Shown here one piece after another: positions 47,240-58,080 of a stretch of 64,000 nucleotides of DNA (the first letter of the stretch is position 1; every line of letters starts with the position of its first letter). Under the pieces are notes generated by a model. That model was not told the origin of the DNA, did not search any database, and worked only from the letters and a program-made list of their open reading frames with translations. Source of the stretch: Brassica napus (taxonomy: Eukaryota; Streptophyta; Magnoliopsida; Brassicales; Brassicaceae); NCBI RefSeq assembly GCF_020379485.1, contig NW_026014775.1, positions 60,617 to 124,616 on the forward strand, in the 5' to 3' direction. The position numbers and the translations under genes were made by a program.

Positions 47240-50200
47240 GGACCCTCATGACTGGTGGTGTTGAAACCCACGTACTTTTCGACACAGGGGCTACACATAG
47301 TTTTGTGAGCCCGGAACTGGTCGGAAAGGGTCTGTTCTGCCTCTGTTCTGGGGATAATTCGAGACTAGTGAGGGCGGCCGGTGGGCAAATCATGCACTCA
47401 CTAGGGCTCATGACTAATATCCCGGTAATGATCCAGGAGAAAAATCTGCCTGTAGATCTGATTGTGTTGCACCTACAGAATCACGATGTGATCCTAGGCA
47501 TGGATTGGTTGGGAAAGTATCGGGCCACTCTCTACTGCCACAGAGGATGTGTACGGTTGGAGACTGGACCTCACCCGATCCAGTACCAAAGTCTGAATAT
47601 GAGTCCGGCTCTGATAGAGTAGTGGTGTCAGCATTCCGAGCAGAACGGATGCTTAGACAGGGTTGTGAAGCATATTTGACCACAATTACCACTATGGAGC
47701 ACGGCAGGTCTGATGATCAGAAAGATCTATCTGAGGACCCGTTGGTGTCTGAGTTCCCAGATGTGTTCCGTTCGCTACAGGGTGTCCCCCCTGATAGGTC
47801 GGATCCATTTACGATTGAACTAGAACCAGGGACAGCTCCGCTGTCCAAGAGTCCGTATCGAATGGCTCCGGCCGAGATGGCCGAGCTAAAGAAGCAATTA
47901 GAAGAATTGCTGGACAAGGGGTTCATACGTCCAAGTAGCTCTCTTTGGGGTTCACCAGTCCTCTTTGTGAAAAAGAAGGATGGTAGCATGCGTCTGTGTA
48001 TTGACTATCGAGGGTTGAACTGGGTTACTGTGAAGAACAAGTACCCGTTGCCCAGAATAGACGAGTTGTTGGATCAACTCAAAGGAGCCAAGTGGTTTTC
48101 TAAGATTGATTTGGCCTCAGGGTATCATCAGATCCCTATAGAGCCAAACGATATTAGAAAGACAGCATTCCGGACCAGGTACGGCCACTACGAGTTTGTG
48201 GTTATGCCATTCGGTCTGACCAATGCGCCTGCTGCATTCATGAAAATGATGAACAGTGTGTTCCGAGACTTCCTGGACGAATCAGTGATCATCTTCATTG
48301 ATGATATCCTGATTTACTCCAAGGATGAGGAATCTCATCGGAAACACCTGAGAGCCGTGCTGGAACGATTACGGGAACGCAAGCTCTATGCAAAACTCAG
48401 TAAATGCAGTTTTTGGCAGAAGAGCATTGGGTTTCTCGGCCACATTGTGTCCGGTGAGGGCGTCTCGGTGGATCCAGAGAAGATCAGGGCAATCAAGGAT
48501 TGGCCTCGACCACGCAGTGCCACGGAAGTCAGAAGCTTCCTAGGGCTGGCAGGTTATTATAGAAAGTTTGTGAAAGGATTCGCAAGCTTGGCTCAGCCTA
48601 TGACACGGTTGACCGGGAAGGACGTTAAGTTCACATGGTCTGAGCAGTGTGGGAAATGTTTTTCCGCGCTTAAGAAAAAGCTGACTAGCGCACCCATTTT
48701 GGTTCTTCCAGAGGCTGACCAACCCTATGAAGTTTATACGGACGCGTCCATAACAGGACTAGGTTGCGTATTAACCCAGCATGGGAAGGTCATCGCCTAT
48801 CCGTCAAGGCAGTTGAGAAAACATGAGGGAAATTACCCCACCCATGACCTTGAAATGGCTGCAGTAGTGTTCGCCTTAAAGATTTGGCGATCATACTTGT
48901 ATGGTGCCAAGGTTCAGATACTTACGGACCATAAGAGTCTTAAGTATATATTCACCCAGCCTGAGTTAAACTTAAGGCAGAGAAGGTGGATGGAGTTTGT
49001 AGCTGATTACGATCTGGATATCACCAATCATCCGGGAAAGGCTAATCTGGTCGCAGATGCCTTGAGCCGGAGAAGGGCCGACGTATCAGCCGAACGAGAA
49101 GCGGACGACCTGGACGGTATGGTTTGTGCCCTACGGTTGAACGCATCAACCAAAGAGTCTGAACCACTCGGATTAGAGGCGGTCAATCAGGCCGACCTGC
49201 TTACCCGAATTCGGTTGGCTCAAGGTCAGGACGAGAACCTGAACAAGGTTTCTCAGAATGATAGGACGGAGTACCAAACTGCAAAGGATGGTACCATCCT
49301 AGTAAACGGTCGGATCAGTGTTCCTAATGATTGAAGTCTAAAGGAAGAGATTATGAGGGAGGCTCATAAGTCCAGATTCTCGGTTCATCCTGGTGCGACC
49401 AAGATGTACCAGAACCTTAAGAAGTTCTATCATTGGATCCGTATGAACGCAGATGTCGCGGAGTGGGTGGCCAAGTGTTCCACTTGCCAACTCATCAAAG
49501 CAGAACATCAAGTGCCTAGTGGGTTATTGCAAAGCTTGCCTATTCCGGAATGGAAATGGGATCACATCACAATGGACTTTGTGACTGGGTTCCCTACCAC
49601 GAGGAGTAAGAAAGATGCGGTTTGGGTTGTGGTTGATCGCCTGACCAAATCAGCACACTTCCTGGCTATCAAAAAGTCGGATGAGGTAGATCAGATTGTA
49701 CGTAAGTACATTGATGAGATCGTCCGACTACATGGTGTGCCGGCAAGCATAGTTTCAGATAGGGATTCAAGGTTCACATCTTACTTCTGGAGGGCTTTCC
49801 AAAAGGCTTTAGGAACATGAGTGAACATGAGTACAGCCTATCACCCACAGACGGATGGACAGTCTGAACGAACGATCCAGACATTGGAAGATATGTTGCG
49901 AGCAAGTGTTCTAGACTGGGGTGATTCCTGGGAGAAACATCTACCTCTGGTAGAATTTGCTTACAACAATAGCTTCCATAGTAGTATTTGCATGTCGCCA
50001 TACGAAGCTCTGTATGGGCATCAATGCAGGACACCCTTATGCTGGACCCAAGTTGGGGAACGCAGCATGATTGGTCCGGAGATTGTCGAAGAGACAACCG
50101 ACAAGATCAAGTTCTTGAGGGACAAGATGAGACAGGCACAAGACCGCCAAAAGAACTATGCAGATCGAAAAAGGAAAGATCTCGAGTTTCAAGTAGGTGA

Positions 50201-50798
50201 CTTTGTGTATCTAAAAATGATTACCTTCAAAGGACGAGTCCGGATTTCCGGAAGACGAAAGTTAGATCCGAGATACTTGGGGGTGTTCAAGGTCATTGAA
50301 AGAGTTGGGATGGTGGCCTACAAGTTGGACTTGCCGACCAAGATGGACGCATTTCATAATGTGTTCCACGTCTCCCAACTTCGGAAATGTTTGATGGACC
50401 AAGACATCGCTCTTCCTGCCATTCCAGACGATCTTGGTAAGAACCTAACCTTGGAAACGAGGCCAGTTCGAATCATAGATAGGATGGAAAAAGCAATAAG
50501 GAAGAAGACGGTCCAGATGGTCAAGGTCGTCTGGGGCTGTAATGGTCAGGATATAATCACTTGGGAAACCGAAGCTAGAATGAAAGCAGAGTACCCAGAG
50601 TGGTTGGATCAGTTTGTTTCCGAGGAAGCATTCGATTCGGATTCAAGGACGAATCCATCCCAAGGGGGGGGGAGACTTGTCACGCCCTCAATCCTGAATA
50701 GGATTGTTGGGACGGCCATGGTTCTAGGAAACGTGCAAGCCAGTCTTAGGACATCAAGGCAAGCATTCCATGGTCGAGAAAGAAGGTTAAGGACATAA
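47240..50798 (+). pseudogene. Pol of element A: protease, RT, RNase H, integrase, chromodomain
   Basis: The protease active site Asp-Thr-Gly is at 47281-47289. RT holds the YRGLN-type region near 48010 and the catalytic Phe-Ile-Asp-Asp at 48294-48305. RNase H starts with Tyr-Thr-Asp-Ala-Ser near 48735. Integrase has the His-His-Cys-Cys finger (about 49365-49490) and the Asp, Asp, Glu core, with the Glu in the TDGQSE motif after 49850. A chromodomain-like segment (about 50458-50610) supports a chromovirus that targets heterochromatin. There are three lesions. One base is lost near 47610, shifting protease from RT; element C is intact there. TGA stops occur at 49332-49334 and 49818-49820 with the frame otherwise open on both sides. 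The last frame runs through the polypurine tract into the 3' LTR to 50798. Confidence 0.93.
50661..50677 (+). other. Polypurine tract of element A
   Basis: CAAGGGGGGGGGAGACT directly precedes the 3' LTR. Confidence 0.85.
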
Positions 50799-51549
50799 GG
50801 AAACTTAGACTTAACCTTATACAAGCTAAGAGACAGCTAGGACGAGTAAGACGGTAACTGGACAAAGGGGACGAGTAGCTCGGCCAGCTCAATGAAGCTA
50901 GGTTCAGTTCACTCCAGCTCAGTCCCTACTAAGTCAGCTCCACTAGCTGGACTACTAGCTCATTCAGCTGAGACAGCTGAGAGTCAGCTCATCTCAGCTA
51001 GACGGGCTTTAGGCCGATGGTCCGGGTCCGGGTCAGTGGCGGGCTGTGAGGTCCGGCCATGACGCCATGGGCTGTTGCGTCTTTGGACAAGGCCGTGGGC
51101 TAAGTCCAGGAGGCCTGGGGCGTGGGTTGGGCTTGTGACCGACCCCAAACCCAATCAGAAAGGGCGAAGGGATGCAAGTGGCCGAAAGGGGACAACCCTT
51201 GGCCGACGGTGCCCATTCGCTAGCAAGTCGTGCCTGTTCGTGGGGCAAGACTTACCCCCTCGTTTTCTATAAATATGGGGGCTCTCTGGTCGATTTCAAT
51301 ATCCAATTCCAGAGTAAAATACTCAGAGAAAAACGTAGAGAGAAAAAAAGAGAGAAAGAGAGAGTTCCGGCCAAGAGAAAGGCCGATTGTAGTGGTGTTG
51401 TGTTCCGGCGACTGATCGTTTGAGAAGTAACTCCGGTCAAGAATGGAAGATCAAGACAAGGAGAAGAGCATGGAGAACCCAGACGTGGTTCACAAGGTAT
51501 GTGATGGGCCGTGGCTCTATCAGACCGAACGGACGGTCCATGCGACCGC
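50678..51549 (+). repeat. 3' LTR of element A, first part
   Basis: It begins TGTCACGCCC and ends with ACCGC, the left target duplication of B2. It includes the AGCT cluster (about 50876-51002) and the TATA box. The rest of the LTR is at 60785-61903. Confidence 0.95.
51268..51275 (+). promoter_or_regulatory. TATA box, 3' LTR of element A
   Basis: TATAAATA, the equivalent of 44130-44137. Its transcript would run into B2 after about 275 bases. Confidence 0.6.
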
Positions 51550-51705
51550 TGTTGGGGTCAAAAACGGTTACGACAAATTTAACATCCAAAACATCCGAGG
51601 AAGAAAGTAAGAATTTCTCCGAAGAGTACTTTTCGAAAAAAAGACTCTTTCTTACGAAAAAGCTTTACGGAAGAAAGAATCGAGATGTCCGACGAAGGCT
51701 CGAAA

Positions 51706-52320
51706 CAGGTCGCTACGTAGCGACCGAGCTCGAGCCAAAGCTCGGCCGCTACGTAGCGACCGAGCGATCGTCCCGCTCAGTCGCTACGTAGCGACCGAGC
51801 TAAGCCAAGCTCGGTCGCTACATAGCGACCGAGCGATCGTCCCGCTCGGTCGCTACGTAGCGACCGAGCTCAGCCAAGCTCGGTCGCTACGTAGCGACCG
51901 AGCGATCGTCCCGCTCGGTCGCTACGTAGCGACCGAGCTCGAGCCAAAGCTCGGTCGCTACGTAGCGACCGAGCGATCGTCCCACTCGGTCGCTACGTAG
52001 CGACCGAGCTCAGCCAAGCTCGGTCGCTACGTAGCGACCGAGCGATCGTCCCGCTCGGTCGCTAGTAGCGACCGAGCTCGAGCCAAAACTCGGTCGCTAC
52101 GTAGCGACCGAGCGATCGTCCCGCTCGGTCGCTACGTAGCGACCGAGCTCGGCCAAGCTCGGTCGCTACGTAGCGACCGAGCGATCGTCCCGCTCGGTCG
52201 CTACGTAGCGACCGAGCGAGAGCCAAAGCTCGGTCGCTACGTAGCGACCGAGCACTCGTCTCGCTCGGTCGCTACGTAGCGACCGGGCTCGAGCCAAAGT
52301 TCGGTCGCTGTGTAGCGATT
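51706..52320. repeat. Palindrome array in 5' LTR of B2
   Basis: About 18 copies of the CGGTCGCTACGTAGCGACCG palindrome lie every 34-36 bases. One copy near 52056 has lost a base of the core. Confidence 0.95.
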
Positions 52321-52735
52321 GAACCTTTCCGAACATCGATACGACACCAGTCCTTGCATTCTCGTCAAACCTTCGAATGCTATCTCCCGAAGACCGTAGC
52401 AAGCTCAGTCCATGTTTCCCGCTATTCTAATTCATCGATAAACTTCGCGGATTAGAAACCGCGGAAAACTCGTAGTAAACGTGTCGAGTCGGAAGACGGC
52501 CCAAAGGGACCTAAAACACGACTCGAGGCCCATCCTACGATTTTCCTAACCAAAAGCCCGTAAACCACAGCATGGTTCACGCTTGGCCCACGAGGAAGGA
52601 TAAATGTCAAGTTTCCGCGGATAAATACGGAAGTTTTGAAGATAATTGTGAAGATCGGGAAAATGGAATATCTCCATTTTTGCTATGACGGCTTAAGGGC
52701 AGAAGAGTAAAAGCGTAAACCGACCTTGGAGCTAG

Positions 52736-52742
52736 TATATAA
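52736..52742 (+). promoter_or_regulatory. TATA box, 5' LTR of B2
   Basis: TATATAAGGAGTCC, the likely start of the B2 transcript. It lies about 420 bases after the palindrome array. Confidence 0.65.
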
Positions 52743-53124
52743 GGAGTCCTAGGCGAGGAGCAAGGGGAGAGAACTTTTTCAGAGCAAACTTAGCACTTAG
52801 AGCAATTTAGGCAATTTTCCGTTTTTGTTATTTCGAGCTGCGACTCAATTAGGTTTAGCCGTCTTAGGGTTGCTAGAACTAGGAATCTCGCCGACAGCTC
52901 TCGAGCCCAGGCTTATACCTTGTTGTAACGCTCATACGCAGATTCGGAATAAGATCTACTTTGCTCTCTCTTTTCGATTTCTTATTTTTATCGTTGTTAT
53001 TCTCGTGTTCTGATTGCTTGACGTGTGGTAATTAACAGATATCCGGGTCCTCTGGGAAATTAGGGTTTTCCTAGTTTCCTTATTTAAACGGAAATCGACA
53101 GTGCGAATTTCGGTTCCCACAGTT

Positions 53125-53141
53125 TGGCGCTAGAAGGAGGG
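53125..53141 (+). other. Primer binding site of B2
   Basis: TGGCGCTAGAAGGAGGG begins four bases after the 5' LTR. It starts with TGG as expected for pairing with a tRNA CCA end. I could not name the tRNA. Confidence 0.7.
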
Positions 53142-53193
53142 GGACTTACGGATCAATCTAACCCGCAAAAGCCACTCAACGATCAGGAACGAC

Positions 53194-56100
53194 ATGCGAG
53201 ATTCGACGTGCGCGAACGTCATCTCATTCAAGGGGGGAGAAACGATCGATCGAGCCAAACCTCGAAACGATCTCCTTGTTATCGAGTTGACGATTCGAGA
53301 TATCGACGTCGCTAGAGTACTAATCGATACCGGAAGCTCGGCCGATATCATCTTCAAAGACACTCTTGAAAAGATGGGGATCAGTCAATCCGAGATCGCG
53401 AAATACCCAAGCCCACTACTGCTAGGGCTTTCGGGGGAAACGACCATGGCCTATGGATCGATTAGACTCGCTGTCAAAGCCGGAACCGTGACGAACATCA
53501 CAGAGTTTCTAGTCGTTGACCGCCCCGCATCTTACAACGTTATCATGGGGACGCCATGGCTAAACACCATGCGCGCAATCCCATCAACCTACCATCTTTG
53601 CCTCAAGTTCCCGACCCCTAACGGAGTCGAGGTAATCTGGGGAAATCCAAGAGTTTCGCAGGTTTGTTTTGCCGCGGAACTAAAACGAAAGAGACCGATC
53701 CTCGAAATTACTCCTAAGAAAGCGGAGAAAAAGACCTCCAGCAAAGATACGCGAAGTCAGGATTCAGCGGAATTCTTCTGGCAATCTCGTATCATCGCAG
53801 CTCTAGATGAAAAACGCGAGCCAACATGTGAACCCGTGGTAACGATCTGTCTCGACGAAGCCTTCCCAGAACGCTGCGTCGAGATTGGAGCCAATCTCCA
53901 CGAGCCTTTAAGGACAGAACTCATAACCTGTCTTAAAAAGAACCTTAATACTTTCGCATGGGCTGCGGAAGATATGCCAGGAATCGACATTAACATAACA
54001 TGTCACGAGCTGAATATCGACCCAACATTCAAACCCGTCAAACAGAAAAGACGGAAGCTGGGACCCGAACGTGCTGCCGCAGTAAACGATGAGGTCGAAA
54101 AACTGCTTAAAGTTGGGTCGATAACGGAAGTAAGATACCCGGACTGGCTCGCCAACCCCGTAGTAGTCAAAAAGAAAAACGGGAAGTGGCGAGTTTGCGT
54201 AGATTTTACCGACCTAAACAAGGCATGTCCAAAGGATAGCTTCCCTCTACCACATATCGATCGATTGGTAGAAGCAACAGCGGGCAACGAACTCTTATCC
54301 TTCATGGATGCCTTCTCAGGTTATAATCAAATTAGGATGAATCCCGACGATCGTGAGAAGACTGCGTTCATTACCGATCGCGGAACTTATTGCTATAAGG
54401 TAATGCCCTTCGGCCTCAAAAACGCTGGAGCAACTTACCAACGACTCGTGAACCGAATGTTCTCCAAACAACTCGGAAAAACGATGGAAGTTTATATCGA
54501 CGACATGCTCGTCAAATCCCTCAAAGCAAGAGATCACGTGTCACATCTCGAAGAATGCTTTGCACAACTAAACTCCCATAACATGAAGCTCAACCCGACG
54601 AAATGTAGATTCGCCGTGGCATCAGGAGAATTCCTCGGCTACTTGGTCACCAACCGCGGCATCGAAGCAAATCCAAAACAGATCAACGCACTAATCGAGA
54701 TGGCTTCACCAAAGAACAAGCGGGAGGTCCAAAGACTGACCGGCAGAATCGCAGCACTTAACCGATTTATTTCACGATCAACAGATAAGTGCCTGCCCTT
54801 CTACGACGTCCTGCGAGGAAATAAAAAATTCGAATGGTCGGAAGAGTGCGAAAACGCCTTCCAACAGCTGAAGCGTTATTTAGCTACTCCTCCAGTCCTC
54901 GCAAAACCCGTGGAAGGGGAGCCTTTATTCTTGTACATCGCGGTGTCGGCAACGGCCGTAAGCGGAGTCCTGATCAGGGAAGAACGCGGAGAGCAGAAAC
55001 CTATTTTCTACATAAGCAAAACCTTGCTGGATGCCGAATCTAGGTATCCGTTGATGGAAAAATTGGCATGCGCGGTCGTAACATCGGCCCGAAAACTAAG
55101 ACCATATTTCCAATCCCACACGATTGTCATCCTCACGACTTTTCCCTTACGGACAATTTTGCATAGCCCAAGTCAATCAGGTCGATTGGCTAAGTGGGCG
55201 GTCGAGTTGAGCGAGTATGACATCGAATACCGACCAAGGACGAGCGCAAAATCACAAGTGCTCGCAGACTTCTTGGTCGAACTTCCAACGGGAGCAATAA
55301 CCAATGAGGAACCAAATTCCACCTGGCTCCTCCACGTCGACGGATCCTCATCCAAGCAAGGATCGGGTATCGGGATCCGTCTCACATCTCCAACGAGCGA
55401 GATCTTGGAACAATCGTTCAGGCTGGAATTCCATGCCTCAAACAACGAGGCCGAATACGAAGCATTAATCGCAGGTCTACGTTTGGCTCACGGCTTAAAA
55501 ATACGTAATCTCCACGCCTACTGCGACTCCCAGTTAGTGGCCAGTCAATTCAGCGGAGAGTATGAAGCCAGAGACGAACGGATGGACGCGTACCTCAAAC
55601 TGGTCCAAGGTCTAGCTCAAGACTTCGACTGTTTCGCCCTTACCCGGATCCCCCGTTCCGAGAATGTCCAGGCGGACGCCCTCGCGGCCTTAGCATCAAG
55701 TTCCGATCCAGGACTCAAAAGGGTAATTCCGGTCGAATTCATCGAACATCCGAGTATCGGACCACCAGTCGTTGTCAATCTCATAGAGGGTCAAGACGAC
55801 GAGGAAGAAGAAATTACGATACCACCACCATCGGAGCAATCTGATTACGGCTGTGATACCCCATGGCTTCAGACGATTCGAGACTACATTATCGACGGGC
55901 AACTGCCCGCCGAAAAATGGGCAGCTCGCAAGATCCGAACACAGGCCGCACGCTACGTAACAGTGGACGGCGAAATCTACAAATGGAGATTCTCCGGACC
56001 ACTCCTGACGTGCCTGGAAGGAGAAAAGGCGAGGAAAGTAATGGAGGAAATACATTCCGGCTCATGCGGCAACCATTCCGGCGGAAGATCACTAGCCGTG

Positions 56101-57058
56101 AAAATCAAACGCCACGGATACTATTGGCCAACAATGATCGGAGATTGCGAGAAATTCGCACGAAAATGCGAAAAATGCCAAAGGCATGCGCCAACTATCC
56201 GACAACCGGCCGAAGTTCTTTCCTCCATCACATCGCCTTATCCCTTTATGCGCTGGGCCATGGATATTGTCGGACCTCTGCATAATTCAAAGCAAAAGCG
56301 TTTCCTTCTAGTCCTTACCGATTTTTTCTCAAAATGGGTAGAGGCGGACTCGTACGCAAGTATAAAAGACGTCCAAGTCGAGAATTTCGTATGGAGAAAC
56401 ATCATCTGTAGGCATGGAGTTCCTTACGAAATCGTAACCGATAACGGGTCTCAATTCATTTCCACCCGATTCGAGGCATTCTGCGAAAAGTGGAAGATAC
56501 GACTCAACAAGTCAACTCCCAGATATCCGCAGTGCAACGGACAGGCTGAAACAATCAACAAGGTAGATGGGCCGACGAACTCGAGGGAGTCCTCTGGTCT
56601 CACCGTACCACCCCAAGGCGAGCAACGGGAGAAACTCCCTTCGCCCTGGTATACGGCACGGAGTGCATGATTCCCGCAGAAGTAGAATTTCCCGGTGTTC
56701 GAAGAAGGTTCTTACCTGAACGAGAGGAACTCAACAATGCTATGCTCTTGGACGACTCGACCTCATTAACGAACGCCGGGATCGAGCGCTCATCCGAATT
56801 CAAAACTACCAGCACGCCGCTGCAAGATACTATAATTCCAACGTACGGAATCGTAGGTTCAATCAGGGAGATCTGGTCCTTCGCAAAGTCTTCCAAAACA
56901 CCGCTGAACGAAACGCGGGAAAACTCGGAGCAAACTGGGAAGGTCCCTATAAAATCGAAAAAGTCGTCCGACCAGGTTCTTACGAAATAGCCAACATGCA
57001 GGGCATAAAAATCCCTAGAACCTGGAATGCGATGCATCTCAAAAAATACTATCACTAA
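53194..57058 (+). pseudogene. Pol of B2: protease, RT, RNase H, second RNase H, integrase
   Basis: The first 1158 codons (53194-56670) are uninterrupted. Protease Asp-Thr-Gly-Ser is at residues 45-48. RT has the Tyr-Ile-Asp-Asp catalytic box at residues 434-437, followed by Met-Leu-Val-Lys-Ser as in Tat/Athila elements. A first, degenerate RNase H is followed at about residue 710 by a second RNase H (HVDGSS, then NNEAEYEA), the dual arrangement typical of Tat. Integrase has a His-His-Cys-Cys finger (about 953-993), Asp near 1023, Asp in TDNGS near 1082, and Glu in GQAE. Just after that Glu (near 56560) the frame breaks. The integrase tail continues in two other frames and ends at 57058. The start at 53194 is a remnant junction left by loss of gag. 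Confidence 0.93.
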
Positions 57059-57080
57059 ACAAACCAACTCGCAATCACTG

Positions 57081-57190
57081 AACTACGAGACGGCTTGATC
57101 TCCGCAAGGAGTACGTAGGCAGTTTGCCGAAAGGCAAATTCAGCTGTCCCCCCTCATTAAAAAAGGGGGGGGGAGTGGGTACGTATACTC
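57081..57190 (+). ncRNA. Hairpin cluster after pol, B2 copy (structured RNA candidate)
   Basis: It begins 22 bases after the pol stop. Hairpin I CTCC-GCAA-GGAG (57100-57111) has a GNRA-type loop. Hairpin II (57121-57140) has an 8-bp stem containing TTTGCC-GAAA-GGCAAA, also with a GNRA loop. Hairpin III pairs a C run (57148-57153) with a G run (57165-57173). The linkers are the same as in B1 (39600-39491), but stem bases differ in pairs, which points to selection for structure. Confidence 0.65.
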
Positions 57191-58080
57191 GTATACTCCC
57201 AAAAAATCGAAAAACTTCTTACCACACTTTTGGTGTTTTCGACTTATCAAAACATCCTCACCCGCGAAATCGCAACGAGGTCTTCGGAAATCAGTCGGCC
57301 GCTTGGGAGAATCAACCTTTAGCATCGCGAGACGTCGCAAAAGATGCCTCAAAGTTGGTTTCTTCCGAGCAAACGAAATCTCCGCAAAAAGACACATACA
57401 TGCACACATTAACATTTATTTTGCGCAAAATAATCAAAACAACGGCACACGCCACCAAGTCCGATGCTGATCACATCGAACTCACAAACGTCCTAAACAG
57501 ACATAGACATCTCACGGAGATGACTCTCTTACATCCGACACAAGGATAATAGCGCTATAAAAGAAATCCGAAATTTTGGTCTAGCACTTCCGGTCTCCGG
57601 AGAGATGCTCGATTCGTATCAAACAAGTCGTATAAGCCGAGAACTTTTCGCGGACTTTACATCGATACGAATCAGGAAGAAATCGCGACAGGAAAAACGA
57701 TAGCCGGTTAGTCACCGCACAATCCTTAAACCGAAAGTAAACCTAGGTCTTGCCCTAAACCACGCCTCTATGTTTACGTTCGATACCTTCAGCACCCCCG
57801 CAGAGTTCACATCTCGCGGAAGAACTCTCGAAACAGGTCTCGAATAAAACATTTCACAATCGAAGAAGGATATGAGACGACAACTCATCACCTTCCTCCC
57901 CACTATTCACAAATTCATAAAAAGCGTTATCCGATTATCATATTATAAAGCCGCGGAGCGGCAGGGATTCAAAGCCACACACGGCCAGTCCCGAAATACA
58001 AACAAGGCCATTCAAGGCCGAAACATAAAAACATAAAAAAAATCTCTCGCAAGAGATCTAACCCAAGTCACCCTCAGAAC
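57191..58080 (-). other. Non-coding spacer of B2 with conserved 3' region of the antisense gene
   Basis: No protein domain is visible. About 57570-57770 and 57930-58040 match the spacer of B1 (38850-39040 and 38530-38640) in inverted orientation, so they are probably the 3' untranslated part of the antisense gene. Confidence 0.55.

Larger units (their letters stand above)
51550..53121 (+). repeat. 5' LTR of B2
   Basis: This 1572-bp LTR has its palindrome array at 51706-52320 and TATA box at 52736-52742. It is 340 bp longer than the 3' LTR, almost all from extra palindrome repeats plus one short segment at about 51640-51675. Confidence 0.95.

Noticed and set aside
52166..52402. Palindrome array as a replication origin or rDNA-like promoter
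   Set aside because: There is no supporting feature beyond symmetry; it is confined to LTRs of one family.
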